Notes: a model not told the origin generated them from the sequence alone. A stretch of DNA of 64,000 nucleotides from Scatophagus argus (GCF_020382885.2 NC_058495.1:26110127-26174126); one strand, 5' to 3'; shown: positions 24,671-39,747, numbered from the stretch's first letter. Numbers and translations: made by a program.

Positions 24671-26011
24671 TACAGTCACGCCTGAAATTATTCACACTCC
24701 TGGCAAATGTTGACTTAAAGTTACTTTTATTCAACCAGCAAATGTTTTCTTGTTTGGGAATGACACGGGCGTGTCCCACAAGACAATAAGACGATGTACA
24801 AGAGGCGTCATTGTGGAAAAAAATATTTCTCAGCTTTTACTTACATTTGAACAAAAAGTGACATGTCCAAAATTATTCATACCCTTCTCAGTACTCAATA
24901 GAAAAGCCTTTATTGGCTATTACAGCAATCAAACGCTTCCCATAATTGTTGACCAGCTTTTGGCATGTCTCCACTGGTATTTTTGCCCATTCAGCTCCAA
25001 CTCTTTCAGGTTGGAGGGTCTCCTTGCCATCAGCCTGATCTTTAGCTCCCTCCACAGATTCTCAATTGGATTCATGTCAGGACTCAGGCTGTGCCACTGC
25101 AAAACGTCAACGTTGTTGTCCGCTAACCATTTCTTCACCATTTTGCTGTGTTTTGGGTCGTTGTTGTGCTGAAATGTCCACTGGTTCCCAAGGCCAAGTT
25201 TCCCTGCAGAGTGCTTGATGTTGTTGTTGAGAATCTTGGTGTGTTGCTCTTTACTGTGATTTGGTTTCCTGGTCCACTGGCTGAAAAACACCCCCAAAGC
25301 ATTCAGCTCCCACCACCATGTTTGACGGGGGGGGGGGGGGTGTTGTTCTTAGGGTTGAAGGCTTCTCCTTTTCATGCCAAATAAAGGATGCATCATTGTG
25401 GCCAAACAATCAGCAGAGCCCAGATTCACCAGGATGGCCTTGGTGGTGGTCCTTCTTTTTCACCTCTCTCACTATCCTCCTGGCCAGCACAGGTGTCACT
25501 TTTGGCTTCCGACCAGGTCCTCTGAGATTTTCTTGTATTTTTTAATAATACTTTGCACTGTAGCCAGTGGAAGTTTAAACATTTAGATATGGTCTTACAG
25601 CCTTTTCCTGACTTGTGAGCAGCCACAGGTCCTCAGTGAGCTCCTTTATCTGAGCCATGACTGTCCAAACCAACTGCAGAGCTGCTGCTGTTCACCCGCT
25701 GAGTTGATTAAAACAGCTGTTCCCAATGAATCAGTCTAATTAGGAAGCTTCAGAACAGCTTGGGCTATTTGGATTGGTACAGAACTTTGGATGTTCCCAT
25801 ACACTGAGACAGTTTGCAAAGGGTATGAATAATTTTGGACACGCCACTTGTTGTTCAAATGTTTTCCACAGTGCTGCTTCTTGTACATGGTCTTATTGTC
25901 TTCTGGGAGAAGCCTGTGTCACTTCCCAATAAGAAAAAACTTTCTGGTTGTATACAAGTAACTTTAAGTCAAAATTTACCAGGGGTATGAATAATTTCAG
26001 ACTTCGCTGTA
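24671..26011 (-). mobile_element. Tc1-like transposon with IR/DR ends and a decayed transposase gene
   Basis: A 1,341-bp element bounded by TA. The ends are inverted copies: TACAGTCACGCCTGAAATTA on the left, and the reverse complement of the right end starts TACAGCGAAGTCTGAAATTA. Each end also has an inner repeat: CCAAAATTATTCATACCCTT near 24868 and its inverse near 25821. This is the IR/DR architecture of Tc1/Sleeping Beauty-like elements. The transposase is on the minus strand. An N-terminal helix-turn-helix part (about 25426-25650) and a catalytic part (about 24929-25297, with DPKHSKMVKKWL and SPDMNPIENLW) are in different frames and interrupted by a G homopolymer near 25327-25340. It is therefore a pseudogene. 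DD34E-type C-terminal motifs are recognisable. Confidence 0.9.
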
Positions 26012-27152
26012 GACTTGGCTAAAATATTTAACTCCAAGACTTGCATTAGAAGTGGGATTAGGAAGTGAAGTCTTGTTGGAAGAGTTAATTCAGCTCTAAG
26101 AGGTTGTTTCCCGCCCAATCAGTGTGTGTGGTGCACATCTGATTTTCTACATTCATGAGCGGATTAAACATTGACAAAATGAACCCAGAGTAAAACAGAT
26201 TCAGAAGACATCTACGCTCGTTGACACTGGAACATCACAGCACTTTCTCCAAACACGAAACACATCCAGTCAAAACAAGAGCCCAAACATCTGGCCCCAT
26301 GTGGCCCCAGAAACGTCTCCTCTTTACTCAAGGACACCTCGGCAGAGACCCACTGCAGCAGGGACCAAACCTGTGGCTGTCCAGAAACAGGACAGTCTTT
26401 GACACAAGGGTAACCAGAGATCATAGAACACTACTGAGCTCCGTGGACTTCGTGGTATTTCTGATGTCTTTAATGGACACTGTGGTTGTCAGGTGTCTTG
26501 AACACATGACCAGGAAGTAAATTAAATCACGGTGAGATTAAGTAATCTGTTCGTTTTCTCCAGAATATTTCAGGGACGTTTGGTGTTCATTTCTAATCAT
26601 CAATTATGACATCATTCACGTTTGTGATTTACTTGGTGTATATCTCTACTACGTAGTGTATCAGTTAGTAAGTCAATCAGCAGTCAATCACCGGCTGCAG
26701 CCCGAGATTAAAAGAATAATGAAAATAATTGTTTGTAAATGGTATAAAGTGTTTGTCATGTAATTAGTCTGAATGTTCATTACTGAAGCTCAGCTGTCCA
26801 GCTGTTGCTTGTTGGTTTGGTTTGTTTTCATCAAGCTGTGGTGAACAGGCTGCTGACGTTATGAAGCAGCTAACAGAAAGGAAGAAACTGGTCCAACTTA
26901 AGTCCCCCTGTTTTGCATACCTGCACTGCGTATTTGGTTTGTGCACTTTAGCTTTTGCTGGTCCTCTACATCCGACACGTCTACATGTAGTATACAGTAT
27001 ATACAGTATATTTGTACTGTGAAATAAGAATGTATCTGACACACTATAGCTGACATACTAATTAAGGTAAGTATGCCAGCGTGCCTGGATATCAATAAGA
27101 CTCAAGACGTCCTCACAAATATTGAGCCACACGCTGCCTTGTGAGGACATTT

Positions 27153-27194
<42 letters not shown>

Positions 27195-29975
27195 CTACAT
27201 TACTCTTGGCTAATTGCCTCACTGCACAGACCTTGATACATTAGCATAATAATATTTACGTACACACAATTAATTAACAGTGTCTGTGTTTGTTCATTAA
27301 GGCATATTGTGTCCTTACATCACATAAATATCGTCTGTTTACATATAATACAAATAAGTAAGCGCTGCATCGTTAAAGGCTCATTCCAGTCAAAACCAGC
27401 TGCTTCAGTCAGATAGATATAATAGGACTCAGAAGACACCCTGACCCCTTCAATTTACTGCTTTGCTATTTCAAGCACACTTCTGAATAATTTAGTTTTT
27501 TGTTCATTTTGAATTTAACTTCAGTGAAGGTCACTGTAACTGGGATTGTGTGGTTTCTTTTTACAGCATGTAGCAAAGGCTAGTTTTATACACTAAACAC
27601 TCAGTACCTTTAAATGTCAGGTAAATATTATTTTAAAGGTGATAATAGTGGCTGTCTATCTGCAGCAGAAATTGCTGATTAGTAAACATGAGGCAACAGT
27701 TTTTGGGGATGCAGCTGAAGACACTGGACATGTGACACGGTACTCTGGGAGTTCAGGGTTATGAATATGAGAAGAAAAACATTTCATGTGCTTGTAAATA
27801 CATCCAGCAGTGAAAGTGTTAAACTCTGTCTTCCCTTCACTAATTATCTTGTCTAGTGGTGTCACTTGCAAAATTAGTCATATTTTCCAGCTGTCTGTGA
27901 TTCGCTACATGAGCCAGTGTGGTCGCTCAGGAATTGATTTAGCCTGGTTAAAACATTTCTGTGATGAAAACAATTCATTTCATCTGGTTTCCACGGTGAT
28001 TAAAACAGAATCAATTTGCAACCATGATGCTGCAACAAAATCTTTTTCATCCCAGATGTGTTGAGGAGGAAAAAAATACAAAAGAACTTCAAGGGGAGGA
28101 CAAAAACAAAATTATTTGTGATGACCAACATCAAAACATTTGAGAGGGTAGAGGAGCTCTTGGACTGCTGGTGCAATGTCTTCTGGGTAATGTGAGTCAG
28201 CCTCTTAACAGTGACTCATGTCAGTTCTGCACCTTCCAGTCTCCTCTCATCGTTCCTTTCTAATTTTCTCTTACTGTATTTCCTTATAGTCTACTTTCAT
28301 TGTGCACTTTTGTTCTTTAAATTCAGGCATTTTCAGAACAGCTAAATATTTTGTCACATATTAAAGCTGCATTGAGATTTTTTTTTACCACAAGGGGGCG
28401 CAAAGACTCAGAAAACAGAACCTTTCAGCACCTCTGTAGCTTAACAACCTCACCAGGTTTGGTGACTTTGAAGATATCTGTAGCAACAAATCAAGCTAAT
28501 AATGAATAAGCTGCTCTTGTATTCCATACTTCACTTTGTTCTTGTGCACTACAGTTAAGTTAGCAGTTGACTGATTTTGGATGTTTGACGCCAATGCGAA
28601 TATCGCTGCTCATCTGATAACAATATATCAGCCGATTCTTTTTTCTCTTAATAACATAGACATAAAACACAAACCCTTTAATACAATTTATCTGTGAGAC
28701 TGGAGTCATGAGAGAGTTTGAGTCGGTTTTATGGGCGTCTTTAGAGAGAATCTCTTACCAACACACATTCTGATATGCATTTAATTATACAAATTTGCAT
28801 GTGGCTTCATTTGGTGACTTTTCAAGCACGCTGAAGCTTCTTTTAGTTGAAAAAATTTGCTAACGCTGCAGCGTGCAAATGGCTTCTCAAGCTGATATGC
28901 TGATAACTGCTACCGCTCGCTGTCTGAAAGCACCTTTAGCACCACCATTAGCAATTACAAGTGAGAAATCTTGAGTAATATTAATAGTAGTTTTACAAGA
29001 AGCACACATAATATTTTGATGAATTTTTAGGGATTAAAGTCAGTAAAGTCACAGTATTAAAAGGAAGCGGTTGGATGAAGAACCAAATTAAAACCTGTGG
29101 TCTCTGTGTGGTCTGCACAGATCCACGTACTCAGCCATCAAAAATATTGCTCAGTGCAGGTTTAAGTTGAATGTACCATTTTGTTTCCTGCAGGTTGCTG
29201 AGGGTGGGTGGTGACACAACTGGGGTTCAGTTTTAAAATGATTCTATGCTTCATCTTCTGTACAGTTCAGTTATTGCAGATGCTGTTGCTGTTGGGTTTA
29301 AATGTCCCACTAGAAATACTACTTTCAGAAGTGTTGCCTCTGTTTATTTGCGGGGGTGGGGGGGTCATCATCACACTTTCCCATCACACTTTATTTAGAC
29401 AGTCCAGTCAGACACTGCTGTTTTCTGTCCAGTGACTGTACAGGTCAAGACAGACATTTACTGTCTGTGCTGAGGTTAATCCTGTGATTGTGAATAGGTT
29501 TAAATGTTGAGCATCAACACTGGACTTAATAAATAAAGTGGTGATTTTGCTTTCTGCAGTGGAGACCAAACTCCAGAGCCATCGGACACAATGTGCTTTC
29601 CCTTTGTTGTAAAACTCAGTCTCTGATTAACATACCATGGATTCATATTGGAATTGTAATCTTTGATATACAACCATTCATCTCCTAATGTGCTCTTTTC
29701 CACTCTTGCATTGGCTTACCTCCCTTCCTCTATAGGATCGAGCCCTCCTTTGTTAAGTAATACATCCCTTATGATTGAATAAATATCCCATAAACTTAGA
29801 TCACGTTCATCCCAGAATGTTGGGTTAAAGCTGGGTCGCTCCGGCTGAGAGCCTTGTGCTCAACATGTGCTTCTCCTGTCAGCACAAATGGGGGACCTGC
29901 ACCATTTTGCATCCCCATTTTGCAACTGAGTGCTCACTCAGAGGAAGGCAAATCAGTCGCCTAGCAAAGGTACGG
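26012..29975. other. Non-coding stretch downstream of tmem74b
   Basis: No gene recognised. The right part is probably the tmem74b 3' UTR; minus-strand AATAAA candidates are at 29390-29395 and 29343-29348. A GT microsatellite lies at 27161-27192. The fragment around 28360-28420 (CACAAGGGGGCGC) looks like part of a degraded repeat. Confidence 0.45.
27161..27192 (+). repeat. GT microsatellite
   Basis: Uninterrupted (GT)n of about 32 bp in intergenic sequence. Confidence 0.95.
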
Positions 29976-31876
<1,901 letters not shown>

Positions 31877-32119
31877 CCAGCGCTCATGTCTTCCCAGTCC
31901 CTCCACTCTGCATTATCCTCACTTAAATACAGAAAAGGTAACGACTGAAGGGACAGGAGATTGTACCTGGTGGTCAGCAGTGAATTACACTTGGCGATGG
32001 TAGTTTTTTATGCTGGACTATAAATGGGTTTACTTTTCAGATCAAGATTTAATATGCAAAACATACAGTATGATCAGTCTACAAAACACGTACACAAAGT
32101 TGTTAAGGTTTAGCTCAGC

Positions 32120-32396
32120 ATTAAAGTTCCAGTGTGCAGGATTTGGGGGGCTTATTGGCAGGAGTGGGACATAATATTGATAATTAGTTTTTATTGATAG
32201 ATAATCACCTGAAACTGATAACTGTTGTACTTTCTTTACCTTTGAATGAGCTTTTATCTCCATGGGCGGAGCAAATCTTCTTCCACAGAGTCCGTAGTGT
32301 TTCTACAGGAGCCCAGAAAGGACAAACCAGCCTCCCCTACACATCTGCAACCAGACCACCAGATGCCACTAAATCCTTCACACTGGACCTTTAAAA
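32120..32396. mobile_element. MITE-like non-autonomous DNA transposon
   Basis: About 277 bp bounded by inverted TTAAAGTTCCAGTGTG (left) and CACACTGGACCTTTAA (right). The interior (ATAATCACCTGAAACTGATA, CAGAAAGGACAAACC) matches my memory of a very abundant fish MITE. No coding capacity. The flanks GCA and TGC do not settle the target-site duplication. Confidence 0.75.
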
Positions 32397-32664
32397 TGCT
32401 GCTTATCTGTGTCCACATTGATGAACGCACTCGTCTGCGTGGGACCATTTCACATAATGACTACTTTTAATGTGGATTCTTTAAGTTCACCGTGTTGACT
32501 TGTGGTTTTCGCCACGGGGGACTTCATGATAAAGTAAGAGTTTTGCGGTCGCACCACCTGAGTGAATGTCTCAAAACTTCACCACCGTCACATCGTTAAA
32601 ATTCGAGCAGTTGTCAGAGAGGTTTTTATTCTTGTTCTTCTTGACAGAACCATCAAGGTGCGAA

Positions 32665-32702
<38 letters not shown>

Positions 32703-33612
32703 CACATGAGGACGATGAAAGGTGCTTGAAAACAAAACAGCGCAGAGACAAGTGCTACATCTGCCCTCCAGCTGTTTGTCCGCTGAGGTTTTCTTTCGGT
32801 GCCTTTGAGTCTGCGCCTGGTTCACACCTGGGTGTCAGTGTGGGTGTGAACCAGGTGTGAACCGTATTCATGCGCATTCCAGGCGCCTGCGTGCGCTCAA
32901 ACCCCGCGGGTTCGCTATTACAACCAGAAGCCCGTGTGAATATTAAACACAGGCTGATGACTGGAGCCTTCACGGCAAGGCGAAGATCTCCTGACACACT
33001 CCGATCGTTTCATCAAGTCTGAGGTGGAATTCCACACAGAAGATGCCTAACTTGGGTTAATCTTTTCGTTTAACCTCCCGTCGGTTTGTTTTGTTTCCAC
33101 AGCTGGTTAATCTCAGCTCCAGGCTGAAGTTGCCCACTGACACAGTTTCCATTTATCACCACATCGAGGACAAGGTGTCCGGCCGTCACCATCACCGTGA
33201 CCTTGTGATGCGCCAAACTGCCAAAAGCTGGACCAACACACTCCGAGTGTGTGTGTGTGTGTGTGCGTGTGTAGGAGAGATAAGATCAGGATGAGCCGGC
33301 ACAGATAAGAACCACACCGACACTGACACGTTATCCATTATCCCGACCCGACGGCTGATAACACGGACCGACGGACTCAAAGGCTAATCTCATCCACAGT
33401 GAAAATGATACGCGACCCAGCAACACAAGTGCCCATTTCTCCGGAGGGAAAACACCGGGGATGGATCCGGTATCCAGGCAGGCAGGCAGCATCCACCCCG
33501 CTCCCCGCTGAAGCCGAGGAAACATGGCCGATTGCATCGATCATCTGCAGAGATATCGATGAGAGGACGGAGAGAAGAGCGGAAAGTGACCGGACCGACA
33601 GCGGGGTCTTAC

Positions 33613-33900
33613 CTGGTGCTGATGCCGCGACCAGGCGGGACTCAGACGGCTGTGGACATCCGGAGAGATGGATGCTGCTGGATCATGTGTGAGGAGGATG
33701 CAGAGAGAGAGAGAGAGGGAGGGAGGGAGGGAGAGAGAGGGTGGGGGGAGGACGGGGGTGAAACTGACCATGCGCAAAGGCAGCCTGTGGTTTCTCCCCG
33801 CTGGTGTCTGAGGAGCTGGTGGCGTCTGTCAGAGTCCCGGGAGACACAAACACACAAACATGAAGAAATAAACAAGCTAAACAAATAATTCAGTTGTGCG
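33613..33900 (-). other. Possible 5' untranslated exon of tmem74b
   Basis: On the minus strand a strong donor, CAG|GTAAGA, ends at 33613 and faces a plausible acceptor (TTTCTGTATTTAAG) about 35 bp before the tmem74b start codon. The upstream boundary and the start site are unknown, and a GA-rich simple repeat lies inside (about 33700-33745). This is inferred only from splice signals. Confidence 0.3.
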
Positions 33901-34628
33901 ATGGCTGCACAGCAACACACACCCGGTGGTGGATAGCCTACATTTACTGCAGTATTGTACTTAAGTACATGTTTGAGGTATTGAAAAACCTCCACCACAT
34001 TTCGGCGTCAGATGTTAGTCCACTACATGTTTAGCTAATTAACTATAATGTTATTACTGATCAAACTGCTGAACAGTGAGGGAACTGAACTCCACCTTTA
34101 GCAGCCGCGACATTCTGACTGTGATCCAAACATATCAGAGCCAACTCTGGAAGCGATCCTTCTACTTTTTTAATTTCAATTTGTATTTTTAAATGTTACA
34201 ACTCAGGGAGCAGCTGTTGACTGGAGGCTCATATCAGACCTGAACAGCAACATCTGGCCAAAAAAATATTAATAATTATATTACAAAAAACAAAAAACAA
34301 AACCCTGCAACCCGACGACAAACATTTCAGGATTTGACTTCCACGCAGAAACTGGATTCAAGGTTACAGATGAATCACTCGGTGCGAAGACCATAACCTC
34401 CACAGAGAAGCCATGCCCGTCACCATGGCAACACGTGAACGTTTCTCGTGTGTGTTATCACATGACTAAATGTCACGCGGCAAGAGTAGTGTTTTTGTTA
34501 AACAACGTTCAGACCAGAATGCACCGCGGCAACACGAGTAAACGTGTTCCTCTCAGGTCCATGCGTTAACCACGTAACGTTACTATCGCCCTGCTGTGGA
34601 CACCAAGAGGCCGATGCAGACTCAAAAC

Positions 34629-34862
34629 CAGCATCCTTCCTAATGTCCAGCAGGAGGCGCGTTCACTGGTTTCAAAAAGAAGTCCGACTGCATGTATGCT
34701 TATGAGAAAATGAGTCGGTTTCTCAGTTGAATCAAGACTTCAGTGAACAGTGTCCTGATGAGTTTCTGGCCTCAGTCGATAATTTCAAGTCTTTTTCAGT
34801 ACAGCGTGATGTTCGGGTTGTAAATTATGCTCCCATTTAGAGTCAAACAGACTTCAAATGTG
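34629..34862 (+). repeat. Dispersed repeat, copy B (pair with 20599-20845)
   Basis: Same orientation as copy A. Shared blocks in the same order include TAATGTCCAGCAG, CACTGGTTTCAAA, GCTTATGAGAAAATGA and TTTCAAGTCTT. Copy B ends with CCATTTAGAGTCAAACAGAC, which is the better-preserved tail. Confidence 0.8.
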
Positions 34863-36493
34863 TGTCCTCAAGTTCTCAATCAGATCCGATCAGGATATCC
34901 TACACTAATACTAATTTATCCCCAAAGGGACCTTTAATATCTGAACCAAATCACGTTGAAATCATTCAGTATTTGTGTGACAATTCAGTCTGGAGCGACT
35001 GATGGAGACCAGCAACAAGGCTTCCAGTCGAAATGTTGTGTGATACGAATAAGGTAGTAAACAGGACTAGGCCGACACGAGGAGGTCAGGCTGGTGGACA
35101 GGAAGTCCACACGACTCGTGAGGCAGACGGTTGAAAAGGCAGGAACTCATATGAGAACAAATGGTGTCAGAGAAGCTCCTGACAACACAAATCACCCGCA
35201 GGAAGGTTTTCTCTGGTTTCCACCGACAGATAAGTGAACACCGGCTGTCGGCGAGAAGTCATCCGTGTAAAAGGCATCCGGCCGTGAAACGTCCAATAAT
35301 CTCGCGTCACGGCGGCCTCAGATTACGCGCGCTCACCTTGTGCAGACGTGAGGTCACCTGAAGAGGAACCACCGAGAGGCTTTTCTGCAGATTCACTGGC
35401 AGCCCCTGACAGAGGCGGCCTAAATACTGAGCCGGGCTAATTTTAGATCAGGCCTTTGTGTTCAGTCTAACGGGACGGAGGGAAGGGATGTCATAATCAC
35501 CAGGACACGAGGCGTTCTGGGTTTGTTTCAGTCCCCACCCAGGACCTGCTGCAGTCCTCTGAGTCTCCGTTTCCACTTCGTGACGAGATTCACACAATAC
35601 AACAATGAATGAAAAACGAAAAGCGAAGGCACTGAAGGCACTTCGTCTGTTGACATTAAAAATTAAAATGCAAATTACACTAAACTCAACTTTACTGCGC
35701 TGACAACACTTCAAAAGGGTTTAGACAGCTTCACAAATACCACCTGAAAAACACATTTCAGGTGATGTTAAGTCGCGTACATCCTGGTACCTCGTGTCCT
35801 TTTACGGCTGTAAAAAAATATATAAATCTGATTTTCTGTTTCTGCCCACAACATGCAGACCATCAGGCTCCCTCAGGCCTCCTGATCAGCTGATTTCAAA
35901 CCTCGCGGCTCCTCCACGTTTCTGTTGTCCAAGTTGAGTCATCTCGGACGGAGACATCGCTTTGATTCAATCAAACTGCTGAAAGAGGTGTATTGTCATG
36001 GCAACAAGCAGGTGGGGAACCAGCGACCAATCGGCGTACGCCCGCACGCGGGGGAAACACCTTCGTCTGCGGCAGCCAATGGGAGAGCTCGTTATCGCGC
36101 TGACGTTTCCCAAAGGCAGCTGAAGTCTGAGTGAATAATCACTTCCGATTCTGTTCCACGTGGAGGACAGCACAACAATTAATAATTACATAACAAGACC
36201 GGAAGTTTCATACTTTATCTACATTTTATTGAACCATGCGTTTAAAGGTAAAAAATAACTCCTATAACCAATTAACATGCAAGTTAACTTTAATGAGCTG
36301 GTAAAGCAGACTGTTTAGTTGTGGTTAAACATGGCTAACCGCTAGTTAAACTTAACTGTTAAGTGTTTTTCATCAGCAGATTCTCAGGTCTGAATCACAT
36401 CGATAACTTAACGTCTGACAGTCAAGTTGAATCCACTGAACAAACCGAACATGAAGAAGTGAAACGGATGAACGCTGGGGGCTCAGAGAAAGT

Positions 36494-36499
36494 TTTATT
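36494..36499 (-). terminator. Candidate polyadenylation signal of rbl1
   Basis: TTTATT on the plus strand, i.e. AATAAA on the minus strand, about 1.5 kb after the rbl1 stop. A second candidate is at 36225-36230. The interval contains a CA repeat at 36935-36989 and no coding exon, so it is read as 3' UTR. Confidence 0.4.
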
Positions 36500-36934
36500 G
36501 TACAAATTTCTTGTTTGTAGAAAATACAAAGTGACACAAACTTCTCCCCTGCTGCTTTTTGCTACAGACTGCTTTTTACTGTATTCTCACGTTTAGTCGC
36601 TGTGCTTTTAGCAAACGGTCCGTGAACACAACAGGAGACGAGGACCCGTGTGGAGTCGCACTGTGTAGATACTACACACTCGGGCACACAAACGCTGCTC
36701 AGACGGACCACTTTCTCATCTGCATGAAGTCATTACAGCATCATACAACATCGAGTGGTTCATAACCACAGAAAGCACAGATTAAAAGCAAACGCTAAAA
36801 TTATTTAGTAAAAGAATAAAATTAGTTTTCCCTCATAATAAACTCTTTTCTAAAAGTGGAGACCAGCAAATACTGAAGAGGACGTGTTTAAAATGTACAA
36901 CAGAGCCTGATTTGTCACATCCTGTTAAAGAACA

Positions 36935-36950
36935 AACACACACACACACA

Positions 36951-36989
<39 letters not shown>
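36935..36989 (+). repeat. CA microsatellite in the probable rbl1 3' UTR
   Basis: (CA)n with AACACG interruptions, about 55 bp. On the rbl1 RNA strand it reads as a GU repeat. Confidence 0.9.
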
Positions 36990-36992
<3 letters not shown>

Positions 36993-38023
36993 GGGTTTGA
37001 CTGATTTTGTTTGTCTAATCTTTTTAAACATCCCAACTTTTTTGTAATCCCTGAAGTCTCCAGTGTGAGTTTCAATACTGTCGTTTCTGTGTGTGCGCGT
37101 GACCAGAAAACACACCAACACAGCCACAGCGGGAGGTTTGATCGTCAATAAAAACACGCTCGCTGCACTGTTGTCACGGCAACGCAATTTTCGATTTGCA
37201 CTCCAGTAAAATGTGAGGAAAGCCTGACGAAGGTCGTCCGACTGCGAGCTGGTAACGAGTTTATACCGCGGGGACCCGAACCGAACGAGTGGCTGTGACC
37301 CTGCAGGGGGTCAGCAGTGACAGCAGCTCCTTCAGTCGGAGTGTGGAATTGTGGGTAATTTGTCTGTTTATGGTATGTCAGAGTCGGGTCTAAAAGCGTT
37401 TGGTTAACATCTCACAAAGTGCCAGAAAAAATAATTTCAGGATTCACATTCTGCTGTCATGGAAGTATTTCAGCTTCCTGTGAAAAACGTTAGTGTCTTC
37501 AGAGGTGTTTCTCCCACAACAGGTGCTGGAGAACTCGCCGTTATCGATTAATCAGAGTTGTCTTGTGTTCAGGCCAACGCGGTGTTTTAATCACGTTGTT
37601 AGTGAGTGAATAAAAACATGCGAAATGCTCCTTTAAGTGACTGAAGGGTAAACTGCACACAGCCTGAAAACCTGCCTGAGCCGCGACGCTCAGCAGGGCG
37701 GCTCTGACAAACCACGTGGGATTAAAGACTTTAATCCCACTGAGTGCAGCACAGAGCGGAGATTAAACCGAGCGGAAACGTGAAACAAGTGAAGCGTCTC
37801 TGCGAATGGCGTCGGCCGTCCCTGAGGTCGGACACATCATCACCGTAACAAAGTCAGACGTTTGTGCTTGGGACTCGAAGTGGAACTACGAGCTGCTTTG
37901 GATGAAACTGAATGACACGAATGCTGCCGTTATTTGCTGACCCTCAGGTCATAACGGAGGGACAAAAGTCTCCTCCTGCTGTTAACTGGGACCAACAGTT
38001 CTGGACCTTGAGGCTTTGAGTCT

Positions 38024-38329
38024 TCAGTGGCTCTGCCGCTCCGACACGACGTCCTGCAGGCGCTTCAGCAGCACGTCCGGGCTGCTGCCGTTCTCCGGAC
38101 ACGCCCTCTTGCTGGGGGAGTCGCACGCTGATGACATCATCACGTCCCCCTCCATGGTGAAGGCCCGCTTCCTGCTCACGCAGCCCTGCCGGATCATCCG
38201 GTTGATGTCTGACAGCTCCTGCATGAGCGGCGACAGAACGCGAAGAAGCAGGAAGTGAAGGAGTGCCAACAGGAAGGGGGACACAAACACAAAATTCACT
38301 TTCAGTCAGTCAAACGAGCGCCGGTGTGA

Positions 38330-38361
<32 letters not shown>

Positions 38362-39747
38362 CACACACACAGCAGCAGAGATAAGAAGATTTCATTTTGA
38401 CGCTCACAGACTTTGCATTGTGATGATGCTTTGGGAACTGATCCAACATACATGAGAGACTTTTCCAGAACATGCAGGCAGCTGGCAGTAAAACCACGTG
38501 TGTGCGTGCGTGCGTGCGTGTGCGTGCGTGTGCGTGCGTGTTCTTGCCTTGGATGGGCTGCTGTTGATCCTGTAGGTGTACGAGTTCGGCGTGAGGCTTC
38601 CTGCAGAGTTCTTGTGAGGGGAGACGTACAGCGAGTGTCTCTGAGAGACACGACGAGGTGACAGAGGCTGAGCCCGAACCGACGGGAACGGAGACAGAGG
38701 AGGAGCGTCCGCCTGGAGGGTCGAACACAACACACACACACAGTCACACACACATTACGTGAGCAGTCGCTGAGTTCAGGGCTCTGATCTACACGGCGAG
38801 TCCTGCTGTTTCGTACCCGGTTGTCGTTGGTGGCGTATCGCAGTGCGAAGCTCTTGACCTTCACGACGAAGACGCCGTTGTAGAACTGGATGAGGTCACC
38901 TCGTTCCTCCTCCCCTGATTGGTTGGCGTTTTCTCCTTCTCCTGATGCCTGACTGGTTTTCTCTGCAGCTGATGAAACACGAGGATCAACAGTTTTCAGA
39001 TTTATGAAATCTGAACATCCGAAACTCAGTTTTGTTAGAAGCTGCAGCGATTCATCGATCAAGTGAACCTTCATCTGTGACTTAATAATAAATAATCAAT
39101 TAATCGTGCAGAGCAGAGATCAGAGCAGATCAGCACAATAAAAGCAGAAAAATCGCACAAAATCGCACCCTAACCCTAAGGCAAGTCCAAACAAACGGGT
39201 CCTGAGCTTCAGCAGGTGTGGAAGAAAGCTGCAAAGTTTAAGAGTGACAACCTCAAAGGACTGAGGAACTTTTTCTGTCTGTAGTCGAGTAGACCAAATA
39301 TTACTGATAATAAAAATGTTGGCAGTCACGAGTAGCCAAGACTCCCTGAAGTCAGTGTTTCCAAACTTGTGGGTCAAGACCACTTCAAGACTTTTGTTCT
39401 TATCAGGACAAAAAAGTTGCACAGATTTTCTTCTTCCTCTTGAGTAACAGCAAAGTCTTACTTTCTCCAAATGATTTGCGAAAGATGGAGACTGACTGGA
39501 CTTTCAGGCTCATTCACTGCATGTTAAGGTGTAATTCAGTGTTTCAGATGAAACAGACAAAACTTTTGGTTAAACACACTGAAACCGACAGCAGAAGGAG
39601 CTTCATTAGCAGGTCGGTTTCTGCTGCGTGTGCACTTCATGAAGCATCTGTGAGCTTACATTCGCCTCCCGAAACAGGATCCACCTCCATGTTCTCATCA
39701 GCCACCTGCTCTCTGGGAGTGTGACGCAGTAAGACGCTGCGGTACAC

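Larger units (their letters stand above)
31877..36493. other. Long non-coding stretch upstream of tmem74b and downstream of rbl1
   Basis: No coding exon recognised. It holds a MITE, a possible tmem74b 5' UTR exon, a second copy of the 20.6-kb dispersed repeat, a CA microsatellite (about 32668-32701), X-box-like motifs (34419 and 35995) and two CCAAT boxes near 36028 and 36076 in a CpG-richer patch. Open frames near 33.5-34.0 kb do not resemble any protein I know and overlap GA/CT simple repeats. Confidence 0.45.

Noticed and set aside
24750-25172. Plus-strand open frame of 140 codons
   Set aside because: It is the antisense of the Tc1-like transposase and its inverted repeat.
33532-33998. 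Overlapping open frames of about 118 codons on both strands
   Set aside because: They run through a GA/CT simple repeat and a strong donor site, resemble no protein I know, and more likely reflect a 5' UTR exon or CpG-rich DNA.
38404-38751. Threonine/histidine/alanine- or cysteine/valine-rich frames in several places
   Set aside because: They are translations of CA/GT microsatellites and have no coding meaning.
39166-39180. CCCTAACCCTAAG looks like vertebrate telomere repeat
   Set aside because: Only two units, inside rbl1 intron 19, with no further copies nearby; chance or a trivial interstitial trace.
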